Shown piece by piece: positions 1 through 9,327 of a stretch of 64,000 bases of DNA; within the stretch, counting starts at the first letter, position 1, and each line of letters begins with the position of its first letter. The DNA comes from Alloyangia pacifica (GTDB taxonomy: Bacteria; Pseudomonadota; Alphaproteobacteria; Rhodobacterales; Rhodobacteraceae). The notes under the pieces were generated by a model. It worked only from the letters and a program-made list of their open reading frames with translations. It ran no database searches and was not told where the DNA came from. Both the position numbers and the translations under genes were made by a program. The stretch is from positions 186,001 to 250,000 of the forward strand of contig NZ_FOZW01000001.1 in the NCBI RefSeq assembly GCF_900116195.1, read 5' to 3'.

Positions 1-1460
1 CGGGCGGCGGCGGCAAGGGCATGCGGCTGGTCGAGACGGCGGCGGACTTCCCGGCGGCGCTCGAGGGGGCCAAGGCCGAGGCGCGCGGTGCCTTCGGCAA
101 CGAGGCGGTGCTGATCGAGAAGTTCATCACCGCGCCGAGGCACATCGAGGTGCAGGTGTTCGGCGATGGCGAGAGGGCCGTGCACCTTTTCGAACGCGAC
201 TGCTCGTTGCAGCGGCGGCACCAGAAGGTGATCGAGGAGGCGCCCGCGCCGGGCATGGGCGAGGAGATGCGCGCCGCGATGGGCGCGGCGGCGGTCCGTG
301 CCGCCGAGGCCATCGGCTACAAGGGCGCGGGCACGGTGGAGTTCATCGTCGACGGCTCGAACGGGCTGCGGCCCGACGGGTTCTGGTTCATGGAGATGAA
401 CACCCGCCTGCAGGTCGAGCACCCGGTCACCGAGATGATCACCGGTGTCGACCTCGTCGAATGGCAGCTGCGCGTGGCGGGCGGCGAGCCGCTGCCGCTG
501 GCGCAGGAGGAGCTGACGATCACCGGCCATGCCTTCGAGGCGCGGCTCTATGCCGAGGATGTGCCGGCGGGCTTCCTGCCCGCGACCGGGCGGCTGGCGC
601 ATCTGGAGTTTCCCGCGGATGTGCGGGCCGACAGCGGCGTGCGCTCGGGCGACGTGATCTCGCCGCACTACGATCCGATGATTGCCAAGCTGATCGTGCA
701 CGGGCCGACCCGCGCCGTGGCGCTGCGCCGGCTGGCGCAGGGGTTGCGGCATACGCGGGTGGCGGGCACGGTGACCAACCTCGGCTTCCTCGGCGCATTG
801 GCGGAGCATGCGGGCTTTGCCGCGGGCGAGGTCGACACCGGGCTGATCGGCCGCGACCTGGGTGCGCTGGTCTCGGTGCCGGAGCTGGCGCCGCAGGTGG
901 TGGCCGAGGCGGCGCTGGTGCTGGCGGGGCTCGACGGCACCGCGGGCTGGGAGGTGGGCTTCAGCCTCTGGGCGCCGCTCGCGCGCTCGGTGCTGCTGCG
1001 CCGGGGTGCTGCGGAGCTGCCCTGCGTGCTGCGGGTGAAGGGGCCGGACCTTGTCGAGATCGACGTGCCGGGGGCGACGGTGCTGGCGGCGCGCGCGCAG
1101 GGGCGCTGGGGCTTCGACGGGCGGCCCGCCGCCGGGCATTTCCGCGAGGACGGCCATGTCACGGTCTTTGCCCACCACGGGCTGCGCTTCGATCTCGTCG
1201 AGCCGCTGGACCGCGCCGCCGAGGCGGGTGCGGGCGGCAATCTCGTCGAGGCGCCGATGCCGGGCAAGGTGGTGGCGGTCTTTGCCGAGCCGGGGGCGCA
1301 GGTCGCCGCGGGCGACCGGCTGGCGCTGCTCGAGGCGATGAAGATGGAGCACACGCTGCGGGCCGCGCGCGACGGCATCGTCGCCGAGGTGCTGGTCGAG
1401 GCGGGTGCGCAGGTCGAGGCCGGCGCGGCGCTGATCCGGCTGGAGGAGGAGGAGGCATGA
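1..1460 (+). CDS. mccA: Biotin-dependent acyl-CoA carboxylase, biotin carboxylase/carrier subunit (5' end cut off)
   Basis: This subunit carboxylates its covalently bound biotin using ATP and bicarbonate, and the partner subunit passes the carboxyl group to an acyl-CoA. The window opens inside the ATP-grasp glycine-rich loop (GGGGKGM, codons from base 3), so the N-terminal part lies outside. The order seen is ATP-grasp core (EMNTRLQVEHPVTE), biotin carboxylase C-terminal domain, then a biotinyl domain with EAMKMEH; the biotinylated lysine codon is at 1341-1343. The family is shared by propionyl-, acetyl- and methylcrotonyl-CoA carboxylases. HMG-CoA lyase and a methylglutaconyl-CoA hydratase-like gene downstream favour methylcrotonyl-CoA carboxylase of leucine breakdown; that assignment rests on context. 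The stop overlaps the next start (ATGA). Confidence 0.88.
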   Translation, partial: GGGGKGMRLVETAADFPAALEGAKAEARGAFGNEAVLIEKFITAPRHIEVQVFGDGERAVHLFERDCSLQRRHQKVIEEAPAPGMGEEMRAAMGAAAVRAAEAIGYKGAGTVEFIVDGSNGLRPDGFWFMEMNTRLQVEHPVTEMITGVDLVEWQLRVAGGEPLPLAQEELTITGHAFEARLYAEDVPAGFLPATGRLAHLEFPADVRADSGVRSGDVISPHYDPMIAKLIVHGPTRAVALRRLAQGLRHTRVAGTVTNLGFLGALAEHAGFAAGEVDTGLIGRDLGALVSVPELAPQVVAEAALVLAGLDGTAGWEVGFSLWAPLARSVLLRRGAAELPCVLRVKGPDLVEIDVPGATVLAARAQGRWGFDGRPAAGHFREDGHVTVFAHHGLRFDLVEPLDRAAEAGAGGNLVEAPMPGKVVAVFAEPGAQVAAGDRLALLEAMKMEHTLRAARDGIVAEVLVEAGAQVEAGAALIRLEEEEA

Positions 1461-2119
1461 TCCGGCTCCACCACGTGCCGCAGTCGCGCTCGATGCGGGT
1501 GCTGTGGCTGTTGGAGGAGCTGGGGCTGCCCTACGAGCTGGTCACGGAGACGTTCGACAGGTCGCTGCGACGCCAGGACTATCTGGCGCGCTCACCCGCG
1601 GGCCGGGTGCCGGCGCTGGAGATCGGCGGCGAGACCATGTTCGAGTCGGGCGCCATCCTGGAATACCTCTGCGAGCTCTACCCGGAGAAGGGATTTGGTC
1701 GGGCGCGGGGGGATGCCGAGCGGCGCGATTACCTCGTCTGGCTGCATTTCGCCGAGACCATGAGCCACCACTGCGCCGCGCTCACACAGCAGCACCTGAT
1801 GCTGCGCGAGGACAGCATGCGCTCGCCGGTCATCATGCAGCTGGAGGCGGCGCGGCTAGGCAAGTGCTACGAGGCGATCGAGGCGCGGCTGGCGCAGAGC
1901 GGCGAGCACCTGCTGCAGGGGTTCTCGGCGGTGGACATCGCGGTCGGGCAGGCGGTCTATATCGGGCGGCACTTCCGCGCCACCGAGGGGCTGGCGCGGC
2001 TCGAGGCGTGGTACGGGCGGATCACCGCGCGGGAAGCCTTCCTGCGGTCATTGCCGGGCATGGACGCGATGCTCTACACGCAGGAGTTTTACCCGGCCTG
2101 GCCGATGCCGGAGGCCTGA
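1457..2119 (+). CDS. Glutathione S-transferase family protein
   Basis: A 220-residue protein with the two-part GST layout. The N-terminal thioredoxin-like domain contains the glutathione-site signature around GRVPALEIGGETMFESGAI (residues about 49-67), and an all-helical C-terminal domain follows. Such enzymes conjugate or transfer glutathione in the cytosol; the substrate here is unknown. Its ATG overlaps the stop of the carboxylase gene by four bases, so the two are translationally coupled. A GST within a leucine catabolic operon is not needed for the known pathway and may handle a reactive intermediate, which is inference only. Confidence 0.85.
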   Translation: MIRLHHVPQSRSMRVLWLLEELGLPYELVTETFDRSLRRQDYLARSPAGRVPALEIGGETMFESGAILEYLCELYPEKGFGRARGDAERRDYLVWLHFAETMSHHCAALTQQHLMLREDSMRSPVIMQLEAARLGKCYEAIEARLAQSGEHLLQGFSAVDIAVGQAVYIGRHFRATEGLARLEAWYGRITAREAFLRSLPGMDAMLYTQEFYPAWPMPEA

Positions 2120-2195
2120 GCGGCGTTGCGTCTCCGGCAGGCGCCGGGCCGTGCGTATTTGGAAAGAGAAGAAGCGGCGAGAGAGAGGCGGAACG

Positions 2196-3050
2196 ATGGG
2201 CGAGTTTGTCGAGATTTTCGAGGTCGGGCCGCGGGACGGGCTGCAGAACGAGGCGCGGCTGATTCCGGCGGCCGAGAAGATCGCGCTGGTCGACTGCCTC
2301 AGCCGGGCCGGCTTCCGGCGCATCGAATGCGCCAGTTTCGTCAGTCCGAAATGGGTGCCGCAGATGGCGACCTCTGGCGAAGTCATGGCCGGGATCACCC
2401 GCGCGCCGGGCGTCTCCTACGCGGCGCTGACGCCGAACATGAAGGGGTTCGAGGCGGCGCTGGCGGCCAGGGTCGACGAGGTGGCGATCTTCGGGTCGGC
2501 CTCGGAGGGGTTCAGCCGCGCCAATATCAACGCCTCCATCGCCGAGAGCCTCGAGCGGTTCCGGCCGGTGGCCGAGGCGGCCCATGCGGCGGGCGTGCCG
2601 GTGCGGGGCTATGTCTCCTGCGTTGTCGAGTGCCCCTATGACGGGGCCGTGGCTCCCGAGCAGGTGGCGCGGGTGGTCCGGGCGCTGCACCACATGGGAT
2701 GCTACGAGATCTCGCTCGGCGATACCATCGGCCGGGCGGTGCCGGAGGCCATCACCGCGATGCTCGGGGCGGTGACCGAGGTCGTGCCCGCGCGGCAGCT
2801 TGCCGGGCATTTCCACGACACCGGCGGGCGCGCGCTCGACAACGTCGAGGCGGCGCTGGCCATGGGGCTGCGCGTCTTCGATGCGGCGGTGGGCGGGCTT
2901 GGTGGCTGCCCCTATGCGCCGGGCGCGGCGGGAAATGTCGCGACGGAGGCAGTGGCGGACCGGCTGGCGGCACTCGGCTACGAGACCGGGCTCGATCGGG
3001 CGGTGCTGGACGAGGCGGCCGCCATGGCGCGAAAAATGCGGATGGGCTGA
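2196..3050 (+). CDS. mvaB: Hydroxymethylglutaryl-CoA lyase
   Basis: Splits HMG-CoA into acetoacetate and acetyl-CoA, the last step of leucine degradation. The protein has 284 residues and is a TIM-barrel HMGL-like enzyme. The metal-binding start of the barrel reads GPRDGLQNE, a later strand carries HFHDT, and the active-site loop GLGGCPYAPGAAGN holds the catalytic cysteine. An in-frame ATG exists at 2151, but it lies in the intergenic repeat; ATG 2196 follows a purine-rich GAGAGAGGCGGA stretch and gives the usual N-terminus, so it was chosen. The next gene begins directly after the stop. Confidence 0.9.
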   Translation: MGEFVEIFEVGPRDGLQNEARLIPAAEKIALVDCLSRAGFRRIECASFVSPKWVPQMATSGEVMAGITRAPGVSYAALTPNMKGFEAALAARVDEVAIFGSASEGFSRANINASIAESLERFRPVAEAAHAAGVPVRGYVSCVVECPYDGAVAPEQVARVVRALHHMGCYEISLGDTIGRAVPEAITAMLGAVTEVVPARQLAGHFHDTGGRALDNVEAALAMGLRVFDAAVGGLGGCPYAPGAAGNVATEAVADRLAALGYETGLDRAVLDEAAAMARKMRMG

Positions 3051-3551
3051 GTGGCGGTTCTGGTGATCCTCTCGGGCTTGCCGGCGGTCGGCAAGAGCGC
3101 CGTGGCACGGGCGCTGGCGGCGCGGAGCGGGGCGCTGTGGCTGCGTATCGATGCCATCGAGCAGGCGATGCGCGGCTCGCATATGGTGGCCGCCGATCTC
3201 GCCGATGGCGGTTACGCCGCAGCGCGGGCGGTGGCGCGGGGCGCGCTGGCGCAGGGCTTGGACGTGATTGCCGACTGCGTGAACCCCTGGCCGCTGACCC
3301 GCGCAGGCTGGGAAAAGGCGGGCGTGGGTCACCGGGTGCTGCGTGTGGAGCTCTGCTGCTCGGATCCGGTGGAGCACCGCCGGCGGGTCGAGACGCGCGA
3401 AGCGGACATCGAGGGGCTTGCCCTGCCGGATTGGGCGGCGGTGCAGGCGCGGGACTACCGGCCCTGGCCGGAGGCGGAGCTGCGCATCGACATGGCGATG
3501 CAGGGGATCGAGGAGGCCGCGGCGCGGATCGCGGCGGCGATGGAGGGATGA
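3051..3551 (+). CDS. AAA-type P-loop kinase-like protein
   Basis: A 166-residue soluble protein with a Walker A motif GLPAVGKS at residues 9-16 and the look of small P-loop kinases, including a possible base-recognition and lid region rich in arginine (HRRRVETREADI). Members of this group phosphorylate small molecules or nucleotides. The substrate cannot be read from the sequence. The GTG start sits immediately after the HMG-CoA lyase stop, and its own stop is one base before the hydratase start, so it belongs to the same operon. Zeta-toxin-like proteins share this fold, but no antitoxin gene is present. Confidence 0.75.
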   Translation: MAVLVILSGLPAVGKSAVARALAARSGALWLRIDAIEQAMRGSHMVAADLADGGYAAARAVARGALAQGLDVIADCVNPWPLTRAGWEKAGVGHRVLRVELCCSDPVEHRRRVETREADIEGLALPDWAAVQARDYRPWPEAELRIDMAMQGIEEAAARIAAAMEG

Positions 3552-3552
3552 G

Positions 3553-4344
3553 ATGGCATTGATCGAGACGCGCGTCGATGCGCGCGGCGTGGCGGAGCTG
3601 GTGCTCAACCGCCCCGAGAAGCACAACGCGCTGTCGGCGCAGATGATGACCGAGCTGGTCACTGCGGCCGATGCGCTGGCCGCGGACGAGAGCGTCCGCG
3701 TGGTGGTCCTCGCGGCCGAGGGGACGAGCTTCTGCGCCGGGGGCGACCTGGCGTGGATGCGAGAGCAGTTCGAGATGGATGGCGAGACACGCCGCCGCGA
3801 GTCGCGGCGCATCGCCGAGGCGCTCAGCGCGCTGGCGGCGCTGCCGCAGCCGCTGATTGGCAGGGTGCAGGGCAACGCCTTTGGCGGTGGCATGGGGCTG
3901 ATCTCGGTCTGCGACGTGGTCGTGGGCGTCGAGGGCGCGAAATTCGGCTTCACCGAGACCCGGCTCGGCCTGCTGCCCGCCAATATCGGCCCCTATGTGA
4001 TCGCCCGCATGGGCGGAACGAAGGCGCGGGCGGTCTTCATGAGCGCGCGTCTCTTTGGCGCGGAGGAGGCGCAATCGCTCGAGCTGCTGAACAGGGTCGT
4101 CGCGCCGGAGGCGCTGGATGCGGCAGTGGCCGCGGAAGTGGCTCCCTATCTCACATGTGCGCCGGGTGCGGTGCGCGAGAGCAAGGCGCTGCTGAACGCG
4201 CTGGCGGGGCAGGTGACGCCGGCGCAGGTGGACATGGCGATCGACGCGCTGGCCGCGCGCTGGGAGACCTCAGAGGCGCAGGAGGGCATCGCCGCCTTCT
4301 TCGACAAGCGTCCGGCGCCCTGGGCCGATCCGAAACCTGAGTAG
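3553..4344 (+). CDS. Enoyl-CoA hydratase/isomerase family, probably methylglutaconyl-CoA hydratase
   Basis: A crotonase-fold protein of 263 residues. It has the N-terminal NRPEKHNALS segment, the first oxyanion-hole segment SFCAGGDL, and the second GNAFGGGMGLISVCD. Downstream of a biotin carboxylase and next to HMG-CoA lyase it would fit hydration of 3-methylglutaconyl-CoA to HMG-CoA in leucine breakdown. The crotonase family is broad, so the substrate is inferred from context only. It starts one base after the kinase stop and is tightly packed in the operon. Confidence 0.85.
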   Translation: MALIETRVDARGVAELVLNRPEKHNALSAQMMTELVTAADALAADESVRVVVLAAEGTSFCAGGDLAWMREQFEMDGETRRRESRRIAEALSALAALPQPLIGRVQGNAFGGGMGLISVCDVVVGVEGAKFGFTETRLGLLPANIGPYVIARMGGTKARAVFMSARLFGAEEAQSLELLNRVVAPEALDAAVAAEVAPYLTCAPGAVRESKALLNALAGQVTPAQVDMAIDALAARWETSEAQEGIAAFFDKRPAPWADPKPE

Positions 4345-4350
4345 GCGCGG

Positions 4351-4746
4351 GTGATGGCGGTGCAGCTGGCCCATCTCTACGTCACGCTGTGCCTTGCGCG
4401 CCTCTTTTTTCACGTGGCGCTTATACTCGGCGCGCCGCTGGCGCGGTGGGCGCCGGGCGGCGGGCCGGACGGCGGGGTGGAGGGCAAGGCGGGTGCCGGT
4501 CCCAAGGCGCTGTCGGCGCTCGCCATTCTCGTCCTGCTGATACAGGCATCGGCGATGCTGGTGGTGGCCGGGTTCCCGGGAACCGAGGGGCTCGCCTACA
4601 GCGGGATGGCGATCTGGATCGCCGTCGGGTTGCCGGTGGCTGAGCTGGGGCTCGGCCTGCCTTCCCGCGCGGAAGCCGACAAGTGGCTCTGGCGGCCTCT
4701 CGATCTCGTGATGGCGGCGCTTTCTTTGGCAGTCTTAAGTGCCTGA
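4351..4746 (+). CDS. Small hypothetical membrane protein
   Basis: About 131 residues with three to four hydrophobic stretches (residues about 8-30, 52-73, 82-103 and 115-130). A GTG at 4351 and an ATG at 4354 are both possible starts, and neither has a convincing ribosome binding site. It follows the hydratase by six bases, so it probably closes the same transcript. No family was recognised and no function is proposed. Confidence 0.55.
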   Translation: MMAVQLAHLYVTLCLARLFFHVALILGAPLARWAPGGGPDGGVEGKAGAGPKALSALAILVLLIQASAMLVVAGFPGTEGLAYSGMAIWIAVGLPVAELGLGLPSRAEADKWLWRPLDLVMAALSLAVLSA

Positions 4747-4778
4747 GTCTGCGGGTCCGCGCAGAATGTATGCAACGG

Positions 4779-4858
4779 TCGACAGAAAAAATGTCGAAAC
4801 ATCAGGGAATACCCTGCGGAATGTGGGGTATCTCATTGATGTGAAGGTGTTTTCATCA
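4779..4858. promoter_or_regulatory. Three inverted repeats upstream of the nuo operon
   Basis: Three dyads lie within 80 bases. TCGACA and TGTCGA are separated by 7 bases (4779-4797). ATACCC and GGGTAT are separated by 11 bases (4809-4831). TGATG and CATCA are separated by 12 bases with partial extension inward (4837-4858). They occupy the only sizeable gap before nuoA and could be regulator sites. None matches an operator I can name with confidence. Confidence 0.35.
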
Positions 4859-4881
4859 TTTGTGAATATCTTGGGCGGTTG

Positions 4882-4910
4882 TTGACCCGGCACGCACTCG
4901 GCGATAAGTC
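4882..4910 (+). promoter_or_regulatory. Possible sigma-70 promoter for the nuo operon
   Basis: TTGACC at 4882-4887 matches a -35 box well. TAAGTC at 4905-4910, 17 bases further, is a weak -10. This places transcription about 65 bases ahead of the nuoA GTG. The -10 is poor, so another start in the same gap is possible. Confidence 0.33.
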
Positions 4911-4980
4911 ACTCACAGCAAGGCAACAAAGCCATGGTCTCCGCGCCGCTTAGCGGTGCGCCTCGCAAAGGAGCCACATC

Positions 4981-5346
4981 GTGGACGAGATGCTGCGGGA
5001 ATATCTTCCCATCCTCGTTTTTCTCGCCGTCGCCGTCGGCCTCGGTCTCGTGCTCATCCTGGCGGCTGTCGTGCTGGCCGTGCGCAGCCCTGACCCGGAA
5101 AAAGTGTCGGCTTATGAATGCGGGTTCAACGCCTTCGACGACGCGCGGATGAAGTTCGACGTCCGGTTCTACCTGGTCTCGATCCTCTTCATCATCTTCG
5201 ACCTCGAGATCGCCTTCCTCTTCCCCTGGGCCACTGCCTTCAAGGACGTGAGCATGGTCGGCTTCTGGTCGATGATGGCCTTCCTCGCGGTGCTGACAGC
5301 GGGCTTTGCCTACGAATGGAAGAAAGGGGCGCTCGAATGGGAGTGA
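4981..5346 (+). CDS. nuoA: NADH-quinone oxidoreductase subunit A
   Basis: Small membrane subunit of proton-pumping complex I, at the junction of the quinone-binding arm and the membrane arm. The 121-residue protein has three transmembrane helices and the family segment [12 protein letters not shown], then [19 protein letters not shown]. The GTG start follows AAAGGAG at 4968-4974, a good ribosome binding site. It is the first gene of the 14-gene nuo cluster. The stop overlaps nuoB. Confidence 0.96.
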   Translation: MDEMLREYLPILVFLAVAVGLGLVLILAAVVLAVRSPDPEKVSAYECGFNAFDDARMKFDVRFYLVSILFIIFDLEIAFLFPWATAFKDVSMVGFWSMMAFLAVLTAGFAYEWKKGALEWE

Positions 5347-5870
5347 TGACCGGGCTCAACACCGCCGGTGGCGACCGCGAGGTCGCGACGCAGGCGCTGA
5401 ACCGCGAGCTGCAGGACAAGGGCTTCCTGCTGACCTCCGTCGATGACGTGATCAACTGGGCGCGTACCGGCTCTTTGCACTGGATGACCTTCGGTCTGGC
5501 CTGCTGCGCCGTCGAGATGATGCAGACCTCGATGCCGCGCTACGACCTCGAGCGCTTCGGCACCGCACCGCGCGCGTCGCCGCGGCAGTCGGATTTGATG
5601 ATCGTCGCCGGCACGTTGACCAACAAGATGGCCCCGGCGCTGCGCAAGGTCTACGACCAGATGCCCGAGCCGCGCTACGTCATTTCGATGGGCTCCTGCG
5701 CCAACGGGGGCGGCTACTATCACTACAGCTATTCCGTGGTGCGCGGCTGCGACCGCGTGGTTCCGGTGGACGTCTATGTCCCGGGCTGCCCGCCGACAGC
5801 CGAGGCGCTGCTCTACGGGCTGATGGCCCTGCAGAAGAAAATCCGCCGCACCGGCACGATCGTGCGCTGA
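5337..5870 (+). CDS. nuoB: NADH-quinone oxidoreductase subunit B
   Basis: Peripheral-arm subunit holding the terminal 4Fe-4S cluster N2 that reduces quinone. The cluster ligands are visible as the paired cysteines in LACCAVEMM, plus GSCANGGG and [11 protein letters not shown]. The protein has 177 residues from ATG 5337; a second in-frame ATG at 5346 gives MTGLNTAG and is also plausible. The upstream start was kept because AGAAAGGGG is 8 bases ahead. It overlaps the end of nuoA by 10 bases. Confidence 0.96.
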   Translation: MGVMTGLNTAGGDREVATQALNRELQDKGFLLTSVDDVINWARTGSLHWMTFGLACCAVEMMQTSMPRYDLERFGTAPRASPRQSDLMIVAGTLTNKMAPALRKVYDQMPEPRYVISMGSCANGGGYYHYSYSVVRGCDRVVPVDVYVPGCPPTAEALLYGLMALQKKIRRTGTIVR

Positions 5871-5887
5871 GCGCGGGAGGAGGAGCA

Positions 5888-6499
5888 ATGACGCAAGCAC
5901 TGAACGAGCTGGGTGGACACATCGAGGTCAAGCGCCCCGATTGCGTGATCGCCTGGGACGTCACCCATGGCGAGCTGAACGTGGACGTGGCCCCGGCGAA
6001 CATCGCCGGGCTGGTGGAGTTTCTCCGCAGCGACCCAACCTGCCGCTTCTCGTCGCTGGTGGACATCACCGCGGTCGACTATCCGAACCGGCCCAAGCGT
6101 TTCGACGTGGTCTACCACTTCCTGTCGATGTACCAGAACCACCGCATCCGCCTGCGCGTCTCGGTGCGCGAGGACGAGATCGTGCCCTCGATCACCGCGC
6201 TGCATCCTTCGGCCAACTGGCTGGAGCGCGAGGTCTTCGACATGTTCGGCATCCTGTTCTCGGGCCACCCGGACCTGCGCCGCATCCTCACCGACTACGG
6301 TTTCCGCGGCCACCCGCTGCGCAAGGACTTCCCGACCACGGGCTATGTCGAGGTGCGCTACGACGAAGAGCTGAAACGCGTCGTCTACGAGCCGGTGAAG
6401 CTGGTGCAGGAATACCGCCAGTTCGATTTCATGTCGCCCTGGGAAGGGGCGCAATACGTGCTGCCCGGCGATGAAAAGGCCGAGGAGGGGGCGAAGTGA
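5888..6499 (+). CDS. nuoC: NADH-quinone oxidoreductase subunit C
   Basis: 30-kDa type subunit of the complex I peripheral arm that supports NuoD near the quinone site. The 203-residue protein contains the family signature region [20 protein letters not shown] followed by the [15 protein letters not shown] segment. The ATG has a strong GGAGGAGGAG ribosome binding site. Its TGA shares bases with the nuoD ATG (TGATG). NuoC and NuoD are separate proteins here, as in other alphaproteobacteria, and not fused as in enterobacteria. Confidence 0.96.
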   Translation: MTQALNELGGHIEVKRPDCVIAWDVTHGELNVDVAPANIAGLVEFLRSDPTCRFSSLVDITAVDYPNRPKRFDVVYHFLSMYQNHRIRLRVSVREDEIVPSITALHPSANWLEREVFDMFGILFSGHPDLRRILTDYGFRGHPLRKDFPTTGYVEVRYDEELKRVVYEPVKLVQEYRQFDFMSPWEGAQYVLPGDEKAEEGAK

Positions 6500-7719
6500 T
6501 GGACGGCTCCAAAGGTTTCGAAGACGCCCTGTCGGGCGAGCAGAAGATCCGCAACTTCAACATCAACTTCGGCCCGCAGCACCCGGCGGCGCACGGCGTG
6601 CTGCGCCTCGTGCTCGAGCTTGACGGCGAGATCGTCGAGCGCTGCGATCCGCACATCGGCCTGCTGCACCGCGGCACCGAGAAGCTGATGGAGAGCCGCA
6701 CCTACCTGCAGAACCTGCCGTATTTCGACCGGCTCGACTACGTCGGCACGATGAACCAGGAACACGCCTGGGTGCTGGCCATCGAAAAGCTCTGCAACGT
6801 CGAGGTGCCGCGCCGCGCCCAGCTGATCCGCGTGCTCTACTGCGAGATCGGGCGCATCCTGAACCACCTGCTGAACGTCACCACGCAGGCCATGGACGTG
6901 GGTGCGCTGACGCCGCCGCTCTGGGGCTTCGAGGAACGCGAGAAGCTGATGGTCTTCTACGAGCGGGCATGTGGCGCACGCCTGCATGCGGCCTACTTCC
7001 GGCCCGGCGGCGTCCACCAGGACCTGCCGCCCGAGCTGATCGACGACATCGCCGAATGGTGCGCGCAGTTCCCGGCCCGCCTGCAGGACATCGACGACCT
7101 GCTGACCGAGAACCGCATTTTCAAGCAGCGCAATGCCGACATCGGTGTGGTCACCGAGCAGGACATCCAGGAGCACGGCTTCTCGGGCGTCATGGTGCGC
7201 GGGTCGGGCCTTGCCTGGGACCTGCGCCGCGCGCAGCCCTACGAGTGCTACGACGAGTTCGAGTTCCAGATCCCGGTCGGCAAGAACGGCGACTGCTACG
7301 ACCGCTACCTCGTCCGCATGGCCGAGATGCGCGAGAGCGTGAAGATCATGGTTCAGGCCTGCGAGAAGCTGAAGCTGCCCGAGAACCAGGGCGACGTGCT
7401 GGCGCGCGGCAAGATCACCCCGCCGAAACGCTCTGAGATGAAGACCTCGATGGAGGCGCTCATCCACCACTTCAAGCTCTACACCGAGGGCTTTCACGTC
7501 CCCGCGGGCGAGGTTTACGCCTGCGTCGAGGCGCCCAAGGGCGAGTTCGGCGTGTATTTGGTCGCCGACGGCAGCAACAAGCCCTACCGCGCCAAGCTGC
7601 GCGCGCCGGGCTTCCTGCACCTGCAGGCGATGGACTATTTGTGCAAGGGCCACCAGCTGGCCGACGTCGCGGCGATCCTCGGTTCGCTCGACATCGTGTT
7701 CGGGGAGGTTGACCGATGA
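6499..7719 (+). CDS. nuoD: NADH-quinone oxidoreductase subunit D
   Basis: 49-kDa subunit forming most of the quinone-binding pocket, related to the large subunit of NiFe hydrogenases. The 406-residue protein begins its core with [14 protein letters not shown], whose histidine lies at the quinone site, followed by [16 protein letters not shown] three bases upstream is possible; the ATG overlapping the nuoC stop was preferred. The end overlaps the start of the following lipoprotein gene by four bases. Confidence 0.97.
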   Translation: MDGSKGFEDALSGEQKIRNFNINFGPQHPAAHGVLRLVLELDGEIVERCDPHIGLLHRGTEKLMESRTYLQNLPYFDRLDYVGTMNQEHAWVLAIEKLCNVEVPRRAQLIRVLYCEIGRILNHLLNVTTQAMDVGALTPPLWGFEEREKLMVFYERACGARLHAAYFRPGGVHQDLPPELIDDIAEWCAQFPARLQDIDDLLTENRIFKQRNADIGVVTEQDIQEHGFSGVMVRGSGLAWDLRRAQPYECYDEFEFQIPVGKNGDCYDRYLVRMAEMRESVKIMVQACEKLKLPENQGDVLARGKITPPKRSEMKTSMEALIHHFKLYTEGFHVPAGEVYACVEAPKGEFGVYLVADGSNKPYRAKLRAPGFLHLQAMDYLCKGHQLADVAAILGSLDIVFGEVDR

Positions 7720-8063
7720 TGATCCGTGTTTCCACCGCGCTGGCCGCGCTTGGCCTGCTGACCGCCTGCGCCATGCCGCCGAAGGGCACCGACGAGCAGG
7801 ACCTGCTGGCCTGGGACGACGCGGTGACTTCGATCGGCTGCGAGCTGATCTCTGAAAGCGACTACCAGCCGGTCGAGCTGCAGAGCGGACTGAGCCGTGA
7901 CCAGGTGCAGAAGATCGCCTCCTACAAGGTCAAGACCGAGCAGGCCGTGCGGACCGAGACCGGTGGCGTGCGCCTGGTGACCGGCAGCTGTGCCCCCGCC
8001 TCGGAAGCGCCCCTCTCGGAGCCCGTGGCTGACGCAGAGACCGCCGAGACAGCGGCGGGCTGA
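7716..8063 (+). CDS. Small putative lipoprotein inside the nuo operon
   Basis: A 115-residue protein with a short signal peptide and a lipobox LTAC, the lipidated cysteine being residue 18. The mature part is soluble and ends in a low-complexity acidic tail (ETAETAAG). Two further cysteines (in IGCEL and GSCAP) could form a disulfide. It overlaps nuoD by four bases and precedes nuoE, so it is co-transcribed with complex I. Extra reading frames in the nuo cluster are known from Rhodobacter and Paracoccus. The function is unknown; the envelope location is inferred from the signal. Confidence 0.8.
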   Translation: MMIRVSTALAALGLLTACAMPPKGTDEQDLLAWDDAVTSIGCELISESDYQPVELQSGLSRDQVQKIASYKVKTEQAVRTETGGVRLVTGSCAPASEAPLSEPVADAETAETAAG

Positions 8064-8157
8064 CAGATTACAGAGCGGCGGGGCACCGGCCCCGTCCCAA
8101 CGCCGCGGCGGCACCTCCGCCCCCGGCCAATGACATGAACCGAAGGTCCGTTTGCCC

Positions 8158-9300
8158 ATGCTGCGCCGTCTTCATCACGAACAGCCCGAGAGCTTCGCTT
8201 TCACGCCCGCCAACATGGACTGGGCGGAAGCGCAGATCAGCAAGTATCCCGAGGGCCGTCAGGCCAGCGCCGTCATCCCGCTGCTGTGGCGGGCGCAGGA
8301 GCAGGAGGGCTGGCTGAGCCGCCCCGCCATCGAATACGTCGCCGACATGCTGGGCATGGCCCACATCCGCGCGCTCGAGGTGGCAACCTTCTACTTCATG
8401 TTCCAGCTGCAGCCGGTGGGCTCTGTTGCGCACGTACAGATCTGCGGCACCACCTCGTGCATGATTTGCGGCGCCGGTGAGTTGATGGAGGTCTGCAAGG
8501 CCAAGATCGCCGCCAAGCCGCATGAGGTCTCGGCGGACGGCAAGTTCTCCTGGGAAGAGGTCGAGTGCCTCGGGGCCTGCTCGAACGCGCCCATGGCGCA
8601 GATTGGCAAGGATTACTACGAGGACCTGACCGGCGAGAAGCTGGCCGAGATCCTCGACGCCATGGCGGCGGGCAGCGTGCCGACGCCGGGCCCGCAGAAC
8701 GGCCGCTTCGGCTCCGAGCCGCTGGGCGGCCCGGTTGTGCTGACCGAGGGCGCGGGCGAGGGCGAGAAGCTCAACGCCTCCGTCGCGCTGGCAACCGAGA
8801 TCGGCGACACCATCAAGCGCATCGACGGCACCGAGGTGCCGCTGCGCGCACCCTGGCGCGATCGTTCGGACGAGCAGGGCGATGCCACGCCTGACACCCA
8901 TGCGCCGAAGCTGTCCGAAGGCGCCCCGGCGGATGAGACCGGCATCGACAAGCGCGAGGCTCCGGTGAAACCGGCCGCGGAGGTCGCCTCGGACGTCAGC
9001 GAGGGCCGCAAGCCCGAGACCCTGAGCGCGCCGCGCGAGGGCGGGGCGGACGACCTCAAGAAGATCAAGGGCGTCGGCCCCAAGCTCGAGGCGCTGCTGC
9101 ACAGCCTCGGCTTCTTCCACTTCGGGCAGATCGCCTCCTGGACCGAGGAAGAGCTGGCCTGGGTGGATGCCAATCTCGAAGGTTTCAAGGGCCGCGCCTC
9201 GCGTGACGCGTGGGTTGCCCAGGCCAAGACCCTGGCCGAAGGTGGCGAGACGGAGTTCTCGGCCCGCGTGGAAAAGGGCGAGGTCTACGACGACGATTGA
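8158..9300 (+). CDS. nuoE: NADH-quinone oxidoreductase subunit E with C-terminal helix-hairpin-helix extension
   Basis: 24-kDa subunit of the NADH-oxidising module, carrying the 2Fe-2S cluster N1a. The thioredoxin-like core occupies about residues 1-165, with ligands C96 and C101 in CGTTSC and C137 and C141 in CLGAC. The protein is 380 residues, roughly twice the core length. A low-complexity linker (about 165-295) leads to a C-terminal domain with [12 protein letters not shown], a helix-hairpin-helix-like motif. That domain is repeated in the next gene. ATG 8158 was chosen over TTG 8152. Confidence 0.95.
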   Translation: MLRRLHHEQPESFAFTPANMDWAEAQISKYPEGRQASAVIPLLWRAQEQEGWLSRPAIEYVADMLGMAHIRALEVATFYFMFQLQPVGSVAHVQICGTTSCMICGAGELMEVCKAKIAAKPHEVSADGKFSWEEVECLGACSNAPMAQIGKDYYEDLTGEKLAEILDAMAAGSVPTPGPQNGRFGSEPLGGPVVLTEGAGEGEKLNASVALATEIGDTIKRIDGTEVPLRAPWRDRSDEQGDATPDTHAPKLSEGAPADETGIDKREAPVKPAAEVASDVSEGRKPETLSAPREGGADDLKKIKGVGPKLEALLHSLGFFHFGQIASWTEEELAWVDANLEGFKGRASRDAWVAQAKTLAEGGETEFSARVEKGEVYDDD

Positions 9301-9327
9301 CCCAATGACATAACGAGGGAGTGAGAG

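Noticed and set aside
2151-2195. Longer N-terminus for HMG-CoA lyase
   Set aside because: The extra codons lie in an intergenic repeat copy and the extension has no counterpart in the family as I know it.
3051-3551. Zeta-type toxin of a toxin-antitoxin pair
   Set aside because: The fold is similar, but no antitoxin gene is adjacent and the gene is coupled to catabolic enzymes.
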